Assembly (NCBI GenBank): GCA_021234155.1
Contig: JAJEKV010000039.1
Span: 434,001 to 498,000, forward strand
Direction: 5' to 3'
Origin: Isoetes taiwanensis
Taxonomy: Eukaryota; Streptophyta; Lycopodiopsida; Isoetales; Isoetaceae
DNA length: 64,000 nt
Under the pieces are notes generated by a model. It was not told where the DNA came from, ran no database searches, and worked only from the letters and a program-made list of their open reading frames with translations. A program made the translations under genes and the position numbers. Each line of letters opens with the position of its first letter. Within the stretch, counting starts at the first letter, position 1. Shown here piece by piece: positions 21,299 to 32,237 of this stretch.

Positions 21299-23324
21299 TT
21301 ATAGAATAGAATAGAATAGACATTAACGTCCCTTGTGCCCTCGGCCCTGGACTTGTGTAGCATGGGCGAAGCTCCCGAAGGGGCGCTACTAGCACATCAC
21401 GCGGTTATGATGTAGCCTTTTCTGAAGGCTGACTTTTTTCTATTAATACCAGCATCCCGCTTTACTTCGGCTTCGTGGCCGTGCAGTGATGCGTCATTAT
21501 CAATTAGCTTTTAACTGAACAATTTGTGTGGGGTTTATGAGCCGATTTTGTGCGGTTCATATTACAAACCCTCTTTCCCTGTGTACTTCTCTGTGTCTGA
21601 TCATCATTCCCTGGATCGCGTCTGCCAAATCTCTTAGTGATTCTGTTATTGTCATCAGAATATGTACTGGTTGCCCCCATCTTATAGTTCTGTACCTGTC
21701 TCTGATGTCCCCGTATATCGGGCAATCGTTAATCATGTGGTTCTCATCCTCTACTCTCCCATTGTCGCAGATTCTGCATATCCGGTCCTCCTTGTCTATT
21801 CCCCTCCACCTGTCCTTTTCGATTCTCAGATCGTGGCTCCACATCCTGAATCTAGCCATGATATCTCTTCTGGCTTTTCCCAATATGTTATCCCGATACA
21901 TCTGATGTCCTACCTGCTGATCTGGGTTAAAAACTGTCATGAGCCAGATTGTCTTGGGTCCTGTGTGTTTTTGCAGCCATGCTCTTGTAGCTCTGTCTGC
22001 CCACTCCTCATTCCACTGCCCTTCGTTTATTAGGTCTCTCAGGTTTAATCCCATCTCTCTGGTCCATTTTTCCACATCCTTAAACCATCCGCTGCCTATG
22101 AGAATGTGTGATTTTGCTGACTCGGTGATTACAATACTAGACAATTTCCCCTGAAGGTCTCCTACATTGTCTTTAATCAGGTACCTTATGGTCCTCTCCC
22201 ATGCTCTCACCTCCATTGGTTTCTGCCCTGTTTCGAGGACCATGATTGTCAGTGGCGTATTTGTCCGTACTTTAAATTCTTGTTTGTGCCATTGCCTAAG
22301 GATTCCTTCCTGTTTTTCCCATTTTTTGTCTGTTAGGCCTGACCCCAAGCTTCTGCCCCATATAATTGTGTAGTGGCTACTACTGCACTGAATAAGTAGC
22401 ATTTGATGTTCCAGTCAATTATTCTGCTTTTGTTGCAGAAATTCTTCATATTGAAATAATATGGCTGATTGGAACCTGGTGTCTGCACTTAGCCCACTTC
22501 CCTGTGATATGCGCATCATACCCTAGATACCTGTATTCCGTTGCTTCCTTTATTTCTGTTTCCCTATATCTGAAGGGTCTATTCCTGTTCTTATGGCCGA
22601 AGATGACTATCTTAGTCTTTGCTAGATTTACTGTTAGCCCGGTTTTTTCACAGAATTTTTCTAGAATTTTTAGTAGTCTGTGCATCCCCTTATTTTTTTG
22701 TGGCCATCATACTCAGATCGTCAGCGTATAGCATAATCGGTACCTTCGTGTCTCCTAATGTAGGAGTGTATTCTTCCCCTTGCTGTTCTGCTATGTAACC
22801 CTGTAAAGCATCTATGTATATTCCAAATAGAGTTGGGGATAGCGGGCAACCCTGTTTAACGCTTGCATCACAGTCTATTGGCTGTCCTTCTTGCTTTATC
22901 TTGGCATATACCCTATGGTATAGTCTTGCAATCGATCCTACCATGTTTCTTGGGGCTTGCATGTCTATCAACTTTGTAATAGCTTCTCCCTCGGGACTGT
23001 GTCGAATGCTTTCCTGAAGTCTACAAAACAGCAGATTATCTTTCTTCCCTATGCTTTATTCCGTTCTATTAATATCCGAAGGGTTACTAGATGGTCTGTG
23101 GTTGAGTGTTCTGGCCTGAAGCCTGCTTGTCCTTGTGCTCTCATGTTTCCCGCTTCTGCCTATTTCTTTAATTTGTTGTCCAGTGCCTTTCCGAACCACT
23201 TTGCGAAGATGGAACTCACCATTATTGTCCTATAGTTTCCTGGATCTTGCCTGCTTCCTGCCTTATGTAGAGGTATGACCCTATTGTATGTCCACCTGTC
23301 TGGAAGCCCTGTATGTATTATGCC
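21299..23324 (-). mobile_element. Non-L1 LINE, 3' half (copy 1, cut by the duplication)
   Basis: The minus-strand LINE ends at the left with a (TATTC)n tail (about 21302-21322) instead of poly(A). It covers RT, thumb and C-terminal zinc finger but stops at the duplication junction 23324. See the full-length copy at 27374-31372. Confidence 0.8.
21557..22971 (-). pseudogene. LINE reverse transcriptase C-terminal half (copy 1)
   Basis: The 22971-22690 frame has the RT blocks SVKQGCPLSPTLFGIY and MLYADDLSMM. The next frame (22685-22446) continues VNLAKTKIVIF. The shift between them falls at a run of seven T that is six T in copy 2. The 281-residue frame at 22402-21557 ends with a zinc finger (CRICDNG, then H and C in NHMINDC). 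The VKQGCPLSP/YADD style is closer to CR1/I/L2-like LINEs than to plant L1. Clade assignment is tentative. Confidence 0.75.
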
Positions 23325-25424
23325 TAATTATTTCCTTCTAATATATATTATGCTTAACTATTGCAGCGTCTTAAGTTGGGATTGCCATATTCCCCTGCTT
23401 TCTTATCTCCAAAACCTATCTATAGATTATTCATGGAATAATTTTTGCAACACCCGGCTCTGGATTTTTATACTCCACATCGGTTGCCTTGGTAAGAAAT
23501 TTCGTTAATAAAATTCTATAATCTATGATCTATGTTTCACAAGGATCAAATCTTCTAAACTATGATAACAGTTCTAAAATCTATGATGCAAACCCAAAAT
23601 CTAATTTATTATTTCCATCATACCATGTATATAGCACACGGTTTTTTTCTCAGCAAATGCAATAGCTATCTCATAAGCACATAAGTAGATGATTGTACTC
23701 TGAATTATTATTTGGATTCATAGATAAGGAGAGACCGACATGCTTTTCTACTTCGGCTATTGGGATTACTATTGAGGTAAATTGTCTTTGACTCATGTTA
23801 TAGCATAGTGATAGTGTTGTAATTTTTAGAAATCTACATGATCTACATGAGCAAGGGGCTCGCCATATTGCTGTAGTTTCTTTTCCTGCCCGCAATTGAA
23901 TGTCTTTTATGGATGAAAATTATGTTTCAGAGAAAAAATGGATGTACTGTTTGTAAGCTACAGGCTCTAACAAACGCCTTAAATTGGCTTTATTATCTCT
24001 GGGATTCAATCTCCCTGGATTTAGAAGTAGCTATCTAGACATGTATGATTTCCTTTTTCAGATCATTCTGTTCCCTCCATTATGGTAATGTAGATTCTCT
24101 TATATTGCTTATATTTATGTTTAGATTATTTATAAATCCTTAATCTATGTTCACAGGGTTTGAGACAAGTGCACATGGTTAAACTAGAAAAGGGTTTGCC
24201 TTCTGCCTCAATTTTGTGCCTCAAGCTGCAAGGATACATAGTACTAAGTATGTGTTTTGGGACAGATTTCATTCTACACAAAGGACAAATAGTTCTGGAA
24301 AAGGGTTTGCCTTCTGCTTCAATTTGTGCAAAGCCCTAAAAGGCTTTAGCTGCAAGGTTACTACTATGTATTTTGGGACAGGTTTCATCCTACACATACA
24401 ATATGATGGCAGATGTTTTATATTGGGGAAATTTTGCAAGATATGAAAATTATTGCCTTGCCTAATGCCCAGTACATTGCACAGTTGCCTTGCCTAATGC
24501 ACAGTTGCCTTGCCTAATGCACAGTTTAATGCTTGTAAATACTCACCTCAAGCTCACTCTATCACATTTGACCACAATAGATGTTAAATTTGCACTCTTT
24601 AACTTATAGTTGGAGTTTGCACTCTAACTTATAGTTGGAGATTTTAAATATTTGAATCTCATGCAGTTTTCCCATGGATATGAGGATACTCTAACTTATA
24701 CTTGGAGATATTAAGTGTTTGTGAAGCAATGTAATGGATGTCAAATTTGCACTCTAACTTATAGTTGGAGTTTGCACTATAATTTATAGTTGGAGATTTT
24801 AAATACTTGAATCCAATGCAATATTCCCATGTGTGTCTTTCCATAACGCATTCCTGATTGGTGCATTCTTGCAAAACAATGTGTGGCCCATTTACAAAAG
24901 TCATATAGGTGTGAACAACCACTAATTAGAGGCGACAACATTCCTAAGGTTCATATAGGTGTATATGTAGTTGTTGCCCACACATTGCCCAACGTGGGGC
25001 ATCGTTTCTATAAGCTATATTGATATTGAATGTAAGATCCAAATATATCATATAAAATAGGCAATTCAAATAGAGTTGTGCATATCTAATAACCAATAAT
25101 ATCGTAGTGCCTTTGTTTACATGTGCACAACAATTACAAAAATAAGAATTACAGAGTGAGCAGATTTGGGCACGCCTTTCTCATTGTAGTGAGAGTTGTT
25201 TTTACAGTTGTATCATGAAATGCAAATTGCAGGCATTTCCACAGACAAATTCACGTTTTTGGCTCTCTTGAGAGCTTGCAACAGCTTGCCTAGCATGTCG
25301 TTCATGGGCAAATATTTGGCACTTATCTCCAATCTGACCTTGTTGTGGAGAATTCTTTGATTAATATGTATGCCAATGTGGGAACTCAGAAGAAGCAGAG
25401 AGGGCGGTCAACATTTCTAAAAGC

Positions 25425-26615
25425 CCCAATGTGATATCATGGAATGCAAAAGGGGGAGTTAGTGATGCAAATGGGTACCATCATCTTCACAAAATGACAA
25501 TGTTCTAAAACAGCAATTTTGATTGATTATAAAAACATAACTTTCAAGTATGATTTAAGCCACCTCAACCTCCGGCCACGGAGGGCAACCCTCCGTGCGC
25601 AGCACCTTGTTAACTATTTTTCTTGTGCAACATGACTAGCATATATCAACATGTAGAAAGGGTTTAATTGAATTTTATGCCATTGATTTTGTATAGAATT
25701 TAAAGTGAACCATACAAATGAACCATTTATAATCCATCAAGGGACAATTCTAGTGTTAAAAGGCATTTCTTTTGCTGCACAAAATCCCCTACCCACTGTT
25801 CGGACTAGTTTTATCTAAAGTAATCTTGATGATAAGAAATATATGGTTAGTAATTTATTTTCTAGTATCCATGGAATAAATTGAGGCCTAGACTTAGCTA
25901 GCTGACATGTGTTTAGCATGTTCCCACAAAGAAAATGACTAAAGTAAATAGAAACAACTAGAAAATAGTAAAATATTTTTAGTTTTAACATTTTTTGTGT
26001 CCACATCACAAAAAGCTTTAAGATGGATTACGGGTTAGTTTAGCTAAATTATCAAAAGTATGAGAGGGAGAATTTATAGACTTTAGCTAAATCACATAAA
26101 GTTTTGATATTATTTTCAGACAAGTTAAGCTAAAGTCATTACGACTAATAAGAAGTATGTGATTAGTAATTTATTACCTAATTCTCAAACCCGACGGCAT
26201 CCAGCAATTAAACCCTCATCCTTCAAATATTGGAAATTCAGTTTAAACATAGTCTTGCCAGTTACTTGAGATGGGGAGTTTACTAAACCTGAGAGTCATG
26301 GCCAAAAAGGTCTGGAGAATATAGTTCTTACGATGAAGTTCTGGTACCTTATTCGAACATGCATATTGGCATAGCATCTTTATGCCTAGCTGTAATGCAT
26401 GTCTCCTCCAGAGCATCATTACACCAAATGACACTCTGATAATCTGAAATCTTGCAGAAGCCATGTTCGAAAAACATTGTCCCAATCTCACAAGCATTAA
26501 GCCTATCATCAATGTCCTCAACTATGTTGAAGTCTTCAAGAAGCAACCATAGAGATCCTTTATAACATTTATGCTCTTGCAAGCACAAAATATGTGGAGC
26601 CAAACTTCTAATCAT
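25425..26615. pseudogene. L1 endonuclease fragments (copy 2)
   Basis: These duplicate the pieces described at 19345-19430 (plus) and 20163-20535 (minus), here at about 25425-25510 and 26243-26615. The minus-strand frame differs by only a few residues from copy 1. The perfect hairpin at 25577-25597 lies between them. Confidence 0.55.
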
Positions 26616-26771
26616 CGTCGATTCTCTAGTACTTTACATTGGGGAGGACTTAAGGGCGTAAATGTGCTACACCCTACCACAAAACGTTTTATTTAGAGAC
26701 CATAAAACTACTTAAAAAGGGTACCAATACTGGGTACTGGATACTTTTATAATGTCTCAATAACTAATGTT

Positions 26772-27373
26772 ATCGATTCGCGTAGCGGATCGACATTCTT
26801 GCACAAGACGAGCATGCGTGCATTGCATGCGTCGCATGCATGCATCGCATGCATTTTAGGTCGTTCATCAGGTTGGGGGATTGCTATTTATTGCAGAGTT
26901 CTTCATCGACTTTTCATCGGCGCTTTCTCATCTCTCAGCAGTATCCGTGGCTTCTATTATTTGATCTCATGCGGAGGAGGGGCTTCTTCTTGCATGGGCT
27001 ACTCTTTCTTGACCATTCCTATCCTTTCTAACCTCTTCTATCTTTGCATTTTTGTCCGGCATAGGACAATTCTTCAACTTTTCTCCTCGGATCTAGTATT
27101 TGAAGTTCTCTGGTATCGGGATGTTGTGGCTTTCATGCGAGTCGCAGAGCAAGAATGTCATCGATTCGCGTAGCGGATCGACATTCTTGCGCAAGACGAG
27201 CATGCATGCATTGCATGCGTCGCATGCATTTTTAGGCCGTTCATCAGGTTGGGGGATCGCTATTTATTGCAGAGTTCTTCATCGACTTTTCATCGGCGCT
27301 TTCTCATCTCTCAGCAGTATCCATGGCTCCCACCCTCCCCCCCTTACAATTGTTATTTATATGTTCATATTCG
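26772..27373 (+). promoter_or_regulatory. Tandem promoter units of element C (copy 2)
   Basis: Units start at 26772 and 27160. Unit 2 runs S (27117-27152), palindrome (27153-27182), CATGCA cluster, TATTTATTG box (about 27262), leader, then the LINE insertion. Together with 31366-31800 it forms the split element C. Confidence 0.65.
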
Positions 27374-27633
27374 TTATAGAATAGAATAGAATAGACATTA
27401 ACATCCCTTGTGCCCTCAGGCCCCTGGACTTGTGTAGCATGGGCGAGCTCCCTGAAAGGGCGCTACTAGCACATCACGCGGTTATGATGTAGCCTTTTCT
27501 GAAGGCTGACTTTTTTCTATTAATACCAGCATCCCGCTTTACTTCGGCTTCGTGGCCGTGCAGTGATGCGTCATTATCAATTAGCTTTTAACTGAACAAT
27601 TTGTGTGGGGTTTATGAGCCGATTTTGTGCGGT

Positions 27634-29764
27634 TCATATTACAAACCCTCTTTCCCTGTGTACTTCTCTGTGTCTGATCATCATTCCCTGGATCGCGTCT
27701 GCCAAATCTCTTAGTGATTCTGTTATTGTCATCAGAATATGTACTGGTTGCCCCCATCTTATAGTTCTGTACCTGTCTCTGATGTCCCCGTATATCGGGC
27801 AATCGTTAATCATGTGGTTCTCATCCTCTACTCTCCCATTGTCGCAGATTCTGCATATCCGGTCCTCCTTGTCTATTCCCCTCCACCTGTCCTTTTCGAT
27901 TCTCAGATCGTGGCTCCACATCCTGAATCTAGCCATGATATCTCTTCTGGCTTTTCCCAATATGTTATCCCGATACATCTGATGTCCTACCTGCTGATCA
28001 CGGGTTAAAAGCGTCATGAGCCGTTGTCTTGGGTCTGTGTGTTTTTGCAGCCATGCTCTTGTAGCTCAATGCGCCCACTCCTCATTCCACGCCCTTCGTT
28101 TATTAGGTCTCTCGGGTTTAATCCCATCTCTCGGTCCATTTTTCCACATCCTTAAACCATCCACGCCTATGAGAATGTGTGATTTTGCTTGACTTTCGGT
28201 GATTACAATACTAGACAATTTCCCACGAAGGTCTCCTACATTGTCTTTAATCGGTACCTTATGGTCCTCTCCCATGCTCTCACCTCCATTGGTTTTACGC
28301 CTGTTTTAGAGGACCATGATTGTCGATTAGGCGTGTTTGTCCCAGACTTTAAATTCTTGTTTGTGCCATTGCCTAAGGATTCCTTCTGTTTTTCCCATTT
28401 TTTTGTCTGTTAGGCCCGACCCCCAAGCTTCGCCCCATATAATTGTGTAGTGGCTACTACTGCTTCTTGAATAAGTAGCATTTGATGTTCCAAATCAATT
28501 ATTACGCTTTTGTTGCGAGAAATTCTTCATATTGAAATAATATGGCTGATTGGAACCCGGTGTCCGCAGCCCACTTCCACGTGATATGCGCATCATACCC
28601 TAGATACCTGTATTCCGTTGCTTCCTTTATTTCTGTTTCCCTATATCTGAAGGGTCTATTCCTGTTCTTATGGCCGAAGATGACTATCTTAGTCTTTGCT
28701 AGATTTACTGTTAGCCCGGTTTTTCCGCGACGTAATTTTTCTAGAATTTTTAGTAGTCCATGCATCCCCTTATTTTTTGTGGCCATCATATACTCGGATC
28801 GTCGGCCAGATAGCATAATCGGTACCTTCGTGTCTCCTAATGTAGGAGTGTATTCTTCCCCTTGCTGTTCTGCTATGTAACCCTGTAAAGCATCTATGTA
28901 TATTCCAAATAGAGTTGGGGATAGCGGGCAACCCTGTTTAACGCTTGCATCACAGTCTATTGACTGTCCTTCTTGCTCTATCTTGGCATATACCCTATGG
29001 TATAGTCTTGCAATCGATCCTACCATGTTTCTTGGGGCTTGCATGTCTATCAACTTTGTAATAGCTTCTCCCTCGGGACTGTGTCGAATGCTTTCCTGAA
29101 GTCTACAAAACAGCAGATTATCTTTCTTCCCTATGTTTTATTCCGTTCTATTAATATCCGAAGGGTTACTAGATGGTCTGTGGTTGAGTGTTCTGGCCTG
29201 AAGCCTGCTTGTCCTTGTGCTCTCATGTTTCCCGCTTCTGCCTATTTCTTTAATTTGCTGTCCAGTGCCTTTCCGAACCACTTTGCGAAGATGGAACTCA
29301 CCATTATTGTCCTATAGTTTCCTGGATCTTGCCTGCTTCCTGCCTTATGTAGAGGTATGACCCTATTGTATGTCCACCTGTCTGGAAGCCCTGTATGTAT
29401 TATGCCGTTGAAAATGTCCGTGACCTGAAGCACATTTCAGTAATTCCACTGTCAGATCATATAGATCCGGGGCTTTGTGGTTAGCCATCCTGTTTAAGGC
29501 TACCATTACCTCTTGCATGTTGAAGCATGGTTTATCTGAATCCTGCAGTGTTGGTATTGATACGGGGGATGCCCCTGTCTTATACAGTTTCTCCAGGTAT
29601 TTCTCCCATCTGGCTGCTCCAATACTGTCTTGCTCGTTCCCTGTTTTCATATTCTCCCCTCCCTTCCTTTTGAATCCCCTCCAAAATCTTCGGGGTTGTT
29701 TCTTCAGCAATTTTGCCATACCCCATTGGTGCTGCAGCAAGTTCTTATTCCGTTTTAACTTCAA
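27634..29764 (-). pseudogene. LINE reverse transcriptase and zinc finger (copy 2)
   Basis: The pieces in order are: NHKAPDLYDLTVELLK (RT start, about 29490), VIPLHKAGSRQDPGNYRT (about 29350), SVKQGCPLSPTLFGIY (28950 region), and a zinc finger CRICDNG/HMINDC (27850-27800). The YADD box legible in copy 1 is scrambled here (28795-28812), and at least four frame changes separate the pieces. Much of that damage coincides with the CTG/CAG-linked patch. The encoded enzyme would copy LINE RNA at nicked target DNA. Confidence 0.75.
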
Positions 29765-30169
29765 TAGTCTTATGTATGCTGCTTTTTCTGTCTGGTATGT
29801 CTCCTTCCCTATGTGCTCTTTGGTTATTCTTTTTCGTTCTCTGCACTCGTCATCATATTATACTGATGCCTTGAAGGCCTTGTTCTTCCTGGTTCTGTTC
29901 TTTTTCCCGAATACCTCTGTTGCTACTCTCACCATGATGTCATTGAGTATATTACCATTGTCATTCGCATTGTGTTTTCCCCATTCCCACTTTCCCATTT
30001 CCTCCCTGATCGTTTGTATGAATGTATCTGTGTATTTTTCTTGAAATTGGATTCTCATCCTCGTTTTCTCTTCCTCCTTTTCCCCTGTGTTATTGGCCTG
30101 TGTCGTCCCACCCCTTTTGAGTGTTAATTAGATCGGTCTATGACTATCCCTTTTTCCAGTCGGCCAGTC

Positions 30170-31362
30170 CTATAGCATTAACCCTACGACTATTTCCACT
30201 GCTTGACCGTTCAAAATTACATAGTCTACTATGCTCTTGCCATGTGCATTTTGACTCGTGAAGCTCCCTGATCCTCCCCATTTTTGCACTCCATTAGCTA
30301 TGATTACCCCTGTTGCTGTGCAAACTTCAAGCAGTAATTCGCCTTTAGCGTTGACCTCTGCCTTATCCTCTGTATCTCTCTGCCACTCCTGTGTTCTTGC
30401 TGTGTATATTATATGACCATCCATTTCATCAATGTTCGTGCTTTGTGCCTCTTCTTGTCTGGTTCTGGCATTTAAATCCCCTACTAGAATCATTGGCCCC
30501 TGTTCTTTCCATTTCATCATACTTTCCCCTAGGTCCAGCAACTCTAGCTTGTCACTGTTTGGCGGATAGTATGCTATGATAGAAATAGGTCTTGTTTGTT
30601 TTGCAATTGAATATTCAACACCATGTATCTTTTATTGATATCTGAATGTAAAATACATGCGATGTTAGCTATACTATTCTTTACATAACAGGCCAGGCAT
30701 GCACTTCCCCTCCCTATCTTGAAATCCTTATCTTTCCAACACGTGAACAGCTGATATCCCTCTTCCTCTAGCAGCCTCTTGACGTTATGCTCCCATGTCT
30801 CTACTAGACATACTATGTCGCAGCTGTGAGCACCCTCTAGTCTCTCTCAGTCATCCCACGGGTACCCGGTACAGTTCCAGTACCATATTGTCAGCGTCTC
30901 TTCCCTCGAGGTTGCTCCTTCGGGGTCTCCGTGCCTTCTGTCCCATTGCCTGTTCTTCTTGGCCTTCCTCTGGTCTTCATTGTCGGGGTTGGGCCCATGA
31001 ACCCCGCTTGTGTTGTTCGGTCTTAAATTAAGCCCCGGCTTCGCTTCTTTCGCTCCTCGTCTTTGATTCCCTTCCAACATTATCGCCCTTAGCGCTCCCC
31101 CCAAAACTCTGCTCTCCTGCCCCTGCTGTATAGTCTTCAGGGAGTTTATGTTTTCCTTCTCCAATTCTGTTGCTTTTGCTTGTCCCTGTGTTCCCACATT
31201 CTGTTCCTGCGTCAGGGCAGCCTGTTCTCTTACCCTCTTGTGAAGGTATACTTTGCCATTCCTGACCCCCGCGTGTATCCCTGCTTGGTTCAACTCCCTG
31301 GCTTTGGCTAACTCGCTGTGCAGCCCTTGATGCTGCATGACTGTTAGAGCCTCGCGTGGCAC
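30170..31362 (-). pseudogene. LINE endonuclease region with basic N-terminal extension
   Basis: The 31362-30847 frame (171 residues) is rich in Lys, Arg, Gln and Glu and runs into TIWYWNCTGYP, the first endonuclease block, at its end. The 30541-30170 frame contains MILVGDLNART and SFTSQNAHGKSIVDYVI, the later catalytic blocks including the S-x-x-D-Y end. Stops and a frameshift lie between them. An overlapping 185-residue frame (31585-31028) extends into element C and is not considered real. 29770-30170 holds the linker to the RT. Confidence 0.7.
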
Positions 31363-31403
31363 GCATGACCGTTATAATTGTCGCGTGGCACGCATGACCA
31401 ACC

Positions 31404-31475
31404 CCTCGCTTTTTCGAGGTGTAAATATTGTTTTTTATCGCGTGGCACGTGTGACTAGCCCCTCGCTTTTCGAGG
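31404..31475 (+). repeat. Hairpin array of element C
   Basis: Two units, CCTCG-CTTTTT-CGAGG at 31404-31419 and a near-identical one at 31461-31475. Each is preceded by TGGCACG and ATGAC words. The matching element D hairpins use CCTCT/AGAGG and CCTCC/GGAGG, so the fifth base pair covaries. Confidence 0.75.
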
Positions 31476-31603
31476 TTTTTTCTCTTTTGGTTTTTCTGTT
31501 GGTGATGTGCAGGTCCAGGGGTGATGCGTGACTTAGGTATTCTCTGTAGAGCATGGGTTTTTTTGTGGGAACGTTTAGCAGCCATGCGTTGTCCAAGCCC
31601 CTT

Positions 31604-31682
31604 GCCGAGATTTTATCGCTAGGGTTTTTCCTCGGAAACCCGAAAGGGCGGGGTTTTTTAATCCCGGCGATAAGCTCTCGGC
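31604..31682 (+). ncRNA. ENE-like RNA element, copy C
   Basis: Outer arm GCCGAGA then UUAUCGC pairs with GCGAUAA then UCUCGGC. The core is GGG (31622-31624), U5 (31625-31629), CCUCG, GAAA, CCC-GAAA-GGG, CGGGG (31649-31653), U6 (31654-31659), AAU, CCC (31663-31665). It is the best folded of the five copies. Confidence 0.78.
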
Positions 31683-31818
31683 AGGTACACTAGCCAACAT
31701 CTGTAGCACACAATTTTATTTGGGGTCCAGGTGTTATAACTGGATATTCCCTATGTTTTTCATTTTTTAGGTAGCCTGCGATGTGCAGCTACCCACCCTA
31801 TACCATTGTAGAAAAAAC

Positions 31819-31877
31819 TGCTGAGATGAATGAAAAGCCTATCTATATAGGCCTCTCATTCATCTCAGTAGCTGCGC
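31819..31877. repeat. Palindrome at the junction of elements C and D
   Basis: CTGAGATGAATGA with AGGCCT pairs across a TATCTATATAG centre. It arises because inverted copies of the same 3' end meet here. Confidence 0.7.
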
Positions 31878-31967
31878 ACATGCGAACTACCCACGAAGAA
31901 AAATAAAGGGAACGTCCAATTATACAGCTTGGACCCCATGAAATACAATGCTAATAGATGTTTGTTT

Positions 31968-32030
31968 GTGTACCTGGGATTAAAAAACCCCGCCCTTTCG
32001 GGTTTTCGAGGAAAAACCCTAGTGCTAAGC
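31968..32030 (-). ncRNA. ENE-like RNA element, copy D
   Basis: The core is identical to the consensus: GGG, U5, CCUCG, AAAA, CCC-GAAA-GGG, CGGGG, U6, AAU, CCC. The outer arms pair only weakly, unlike A, B and C, so this copy may fold less stably. Confidence 0.65.
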
Positions 32031-32168
32031 CTTCGGCAAGGGGCTTAGACAAACGTAAGGCTGAGAATCCGCTCCCAAAAAACCCACGAATGGAGAAGTC
32101 GAAACTGCTGCCGCTTGCCAACCTGTACCTACACATCACCAACACGAGAACAAATGTGACAAAACAAA

Positions 32169-32237
32169 CCTCCCAAAGTGGAGGGGCTGATCATGCGTGC
32201 CGCGCGACAACAAAACAAAAACCTCTTCAAATAGAGG
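32169..32237 (-). repeat. Hairpin array of element D
   Basis: In sense, CCTCC-ACTTTG-GGAGG (32169-32184) and CCTCT-ATTTGA-AGAGG (32222-32237). The loops differ and stem changes are compensated. Each unit is preceded by GGCACGCATGA. Confidence 0.75.

Larger units (their letters stand above)
17271..23324. repeat. ~6.05-kb tandem duplication, copy 1
   Basis: TATGCCTAATTATTTCC starts both copies (17271 and 23319). Order inside: an A+T-rich block with local repeats of TTATAGTTGGAG (about 18.5-18.75 kb), broken L1 endonuclease pieces, tandem promoter units, then the 3' half of a non-L1 LINE. The LINE is cut at 23324, where copy 2 begins. TATGCC is shared by the upstream edge and the LINE breakpoint, a 6-bp microhomology. 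17271-19340 and 23319-25430 hold no recognisable gene. Confidence 0.9.
23319..29406. repeat. ~6.05-kb tandem duplication, copy 2
   Basis: Same content and order as copy 1. The part matching 19.06-21.9 kb is almost identical, while 17.27-19.0 kb shows many more substitutions and indels. A stretch within the LINE (27996-28812) has an unusual cluster of differences at CTG and CAG. After 29406 the LINE continues intact, showing that copy 2 keeps the original right-hand context. Confidence 0.9.
27374..31372 (-). mobile_element. Non-L1 LINE inserted in element C
   Basis: Minus-strand LINE of about 4 kb with endonuclease, RT and C-terminal zinc finger. The 3' end carries a (TATTC)n tail (27378-27396) rather than poly(A). 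CGTTATA occurs on both sides (about 27371-27377 and 31369-31376), a plausible target duplication. Across the insertion the sequence resumes exactly where intact element D continues (CGCGTGGCACGCATGACC). Several frame breaks; one cluster may be assembly error. Confidence 0.8.

Noticed and set aside
31604-31682. ENE core considered as a hammerhead, twister or other self-cleaving ribozyme
   Set aside because: The GAAA is only an apical tetraloop. There is no CUGAUGA-type core or cleavage triplet, and the flanking U runs are unexplained by a ribozyme.
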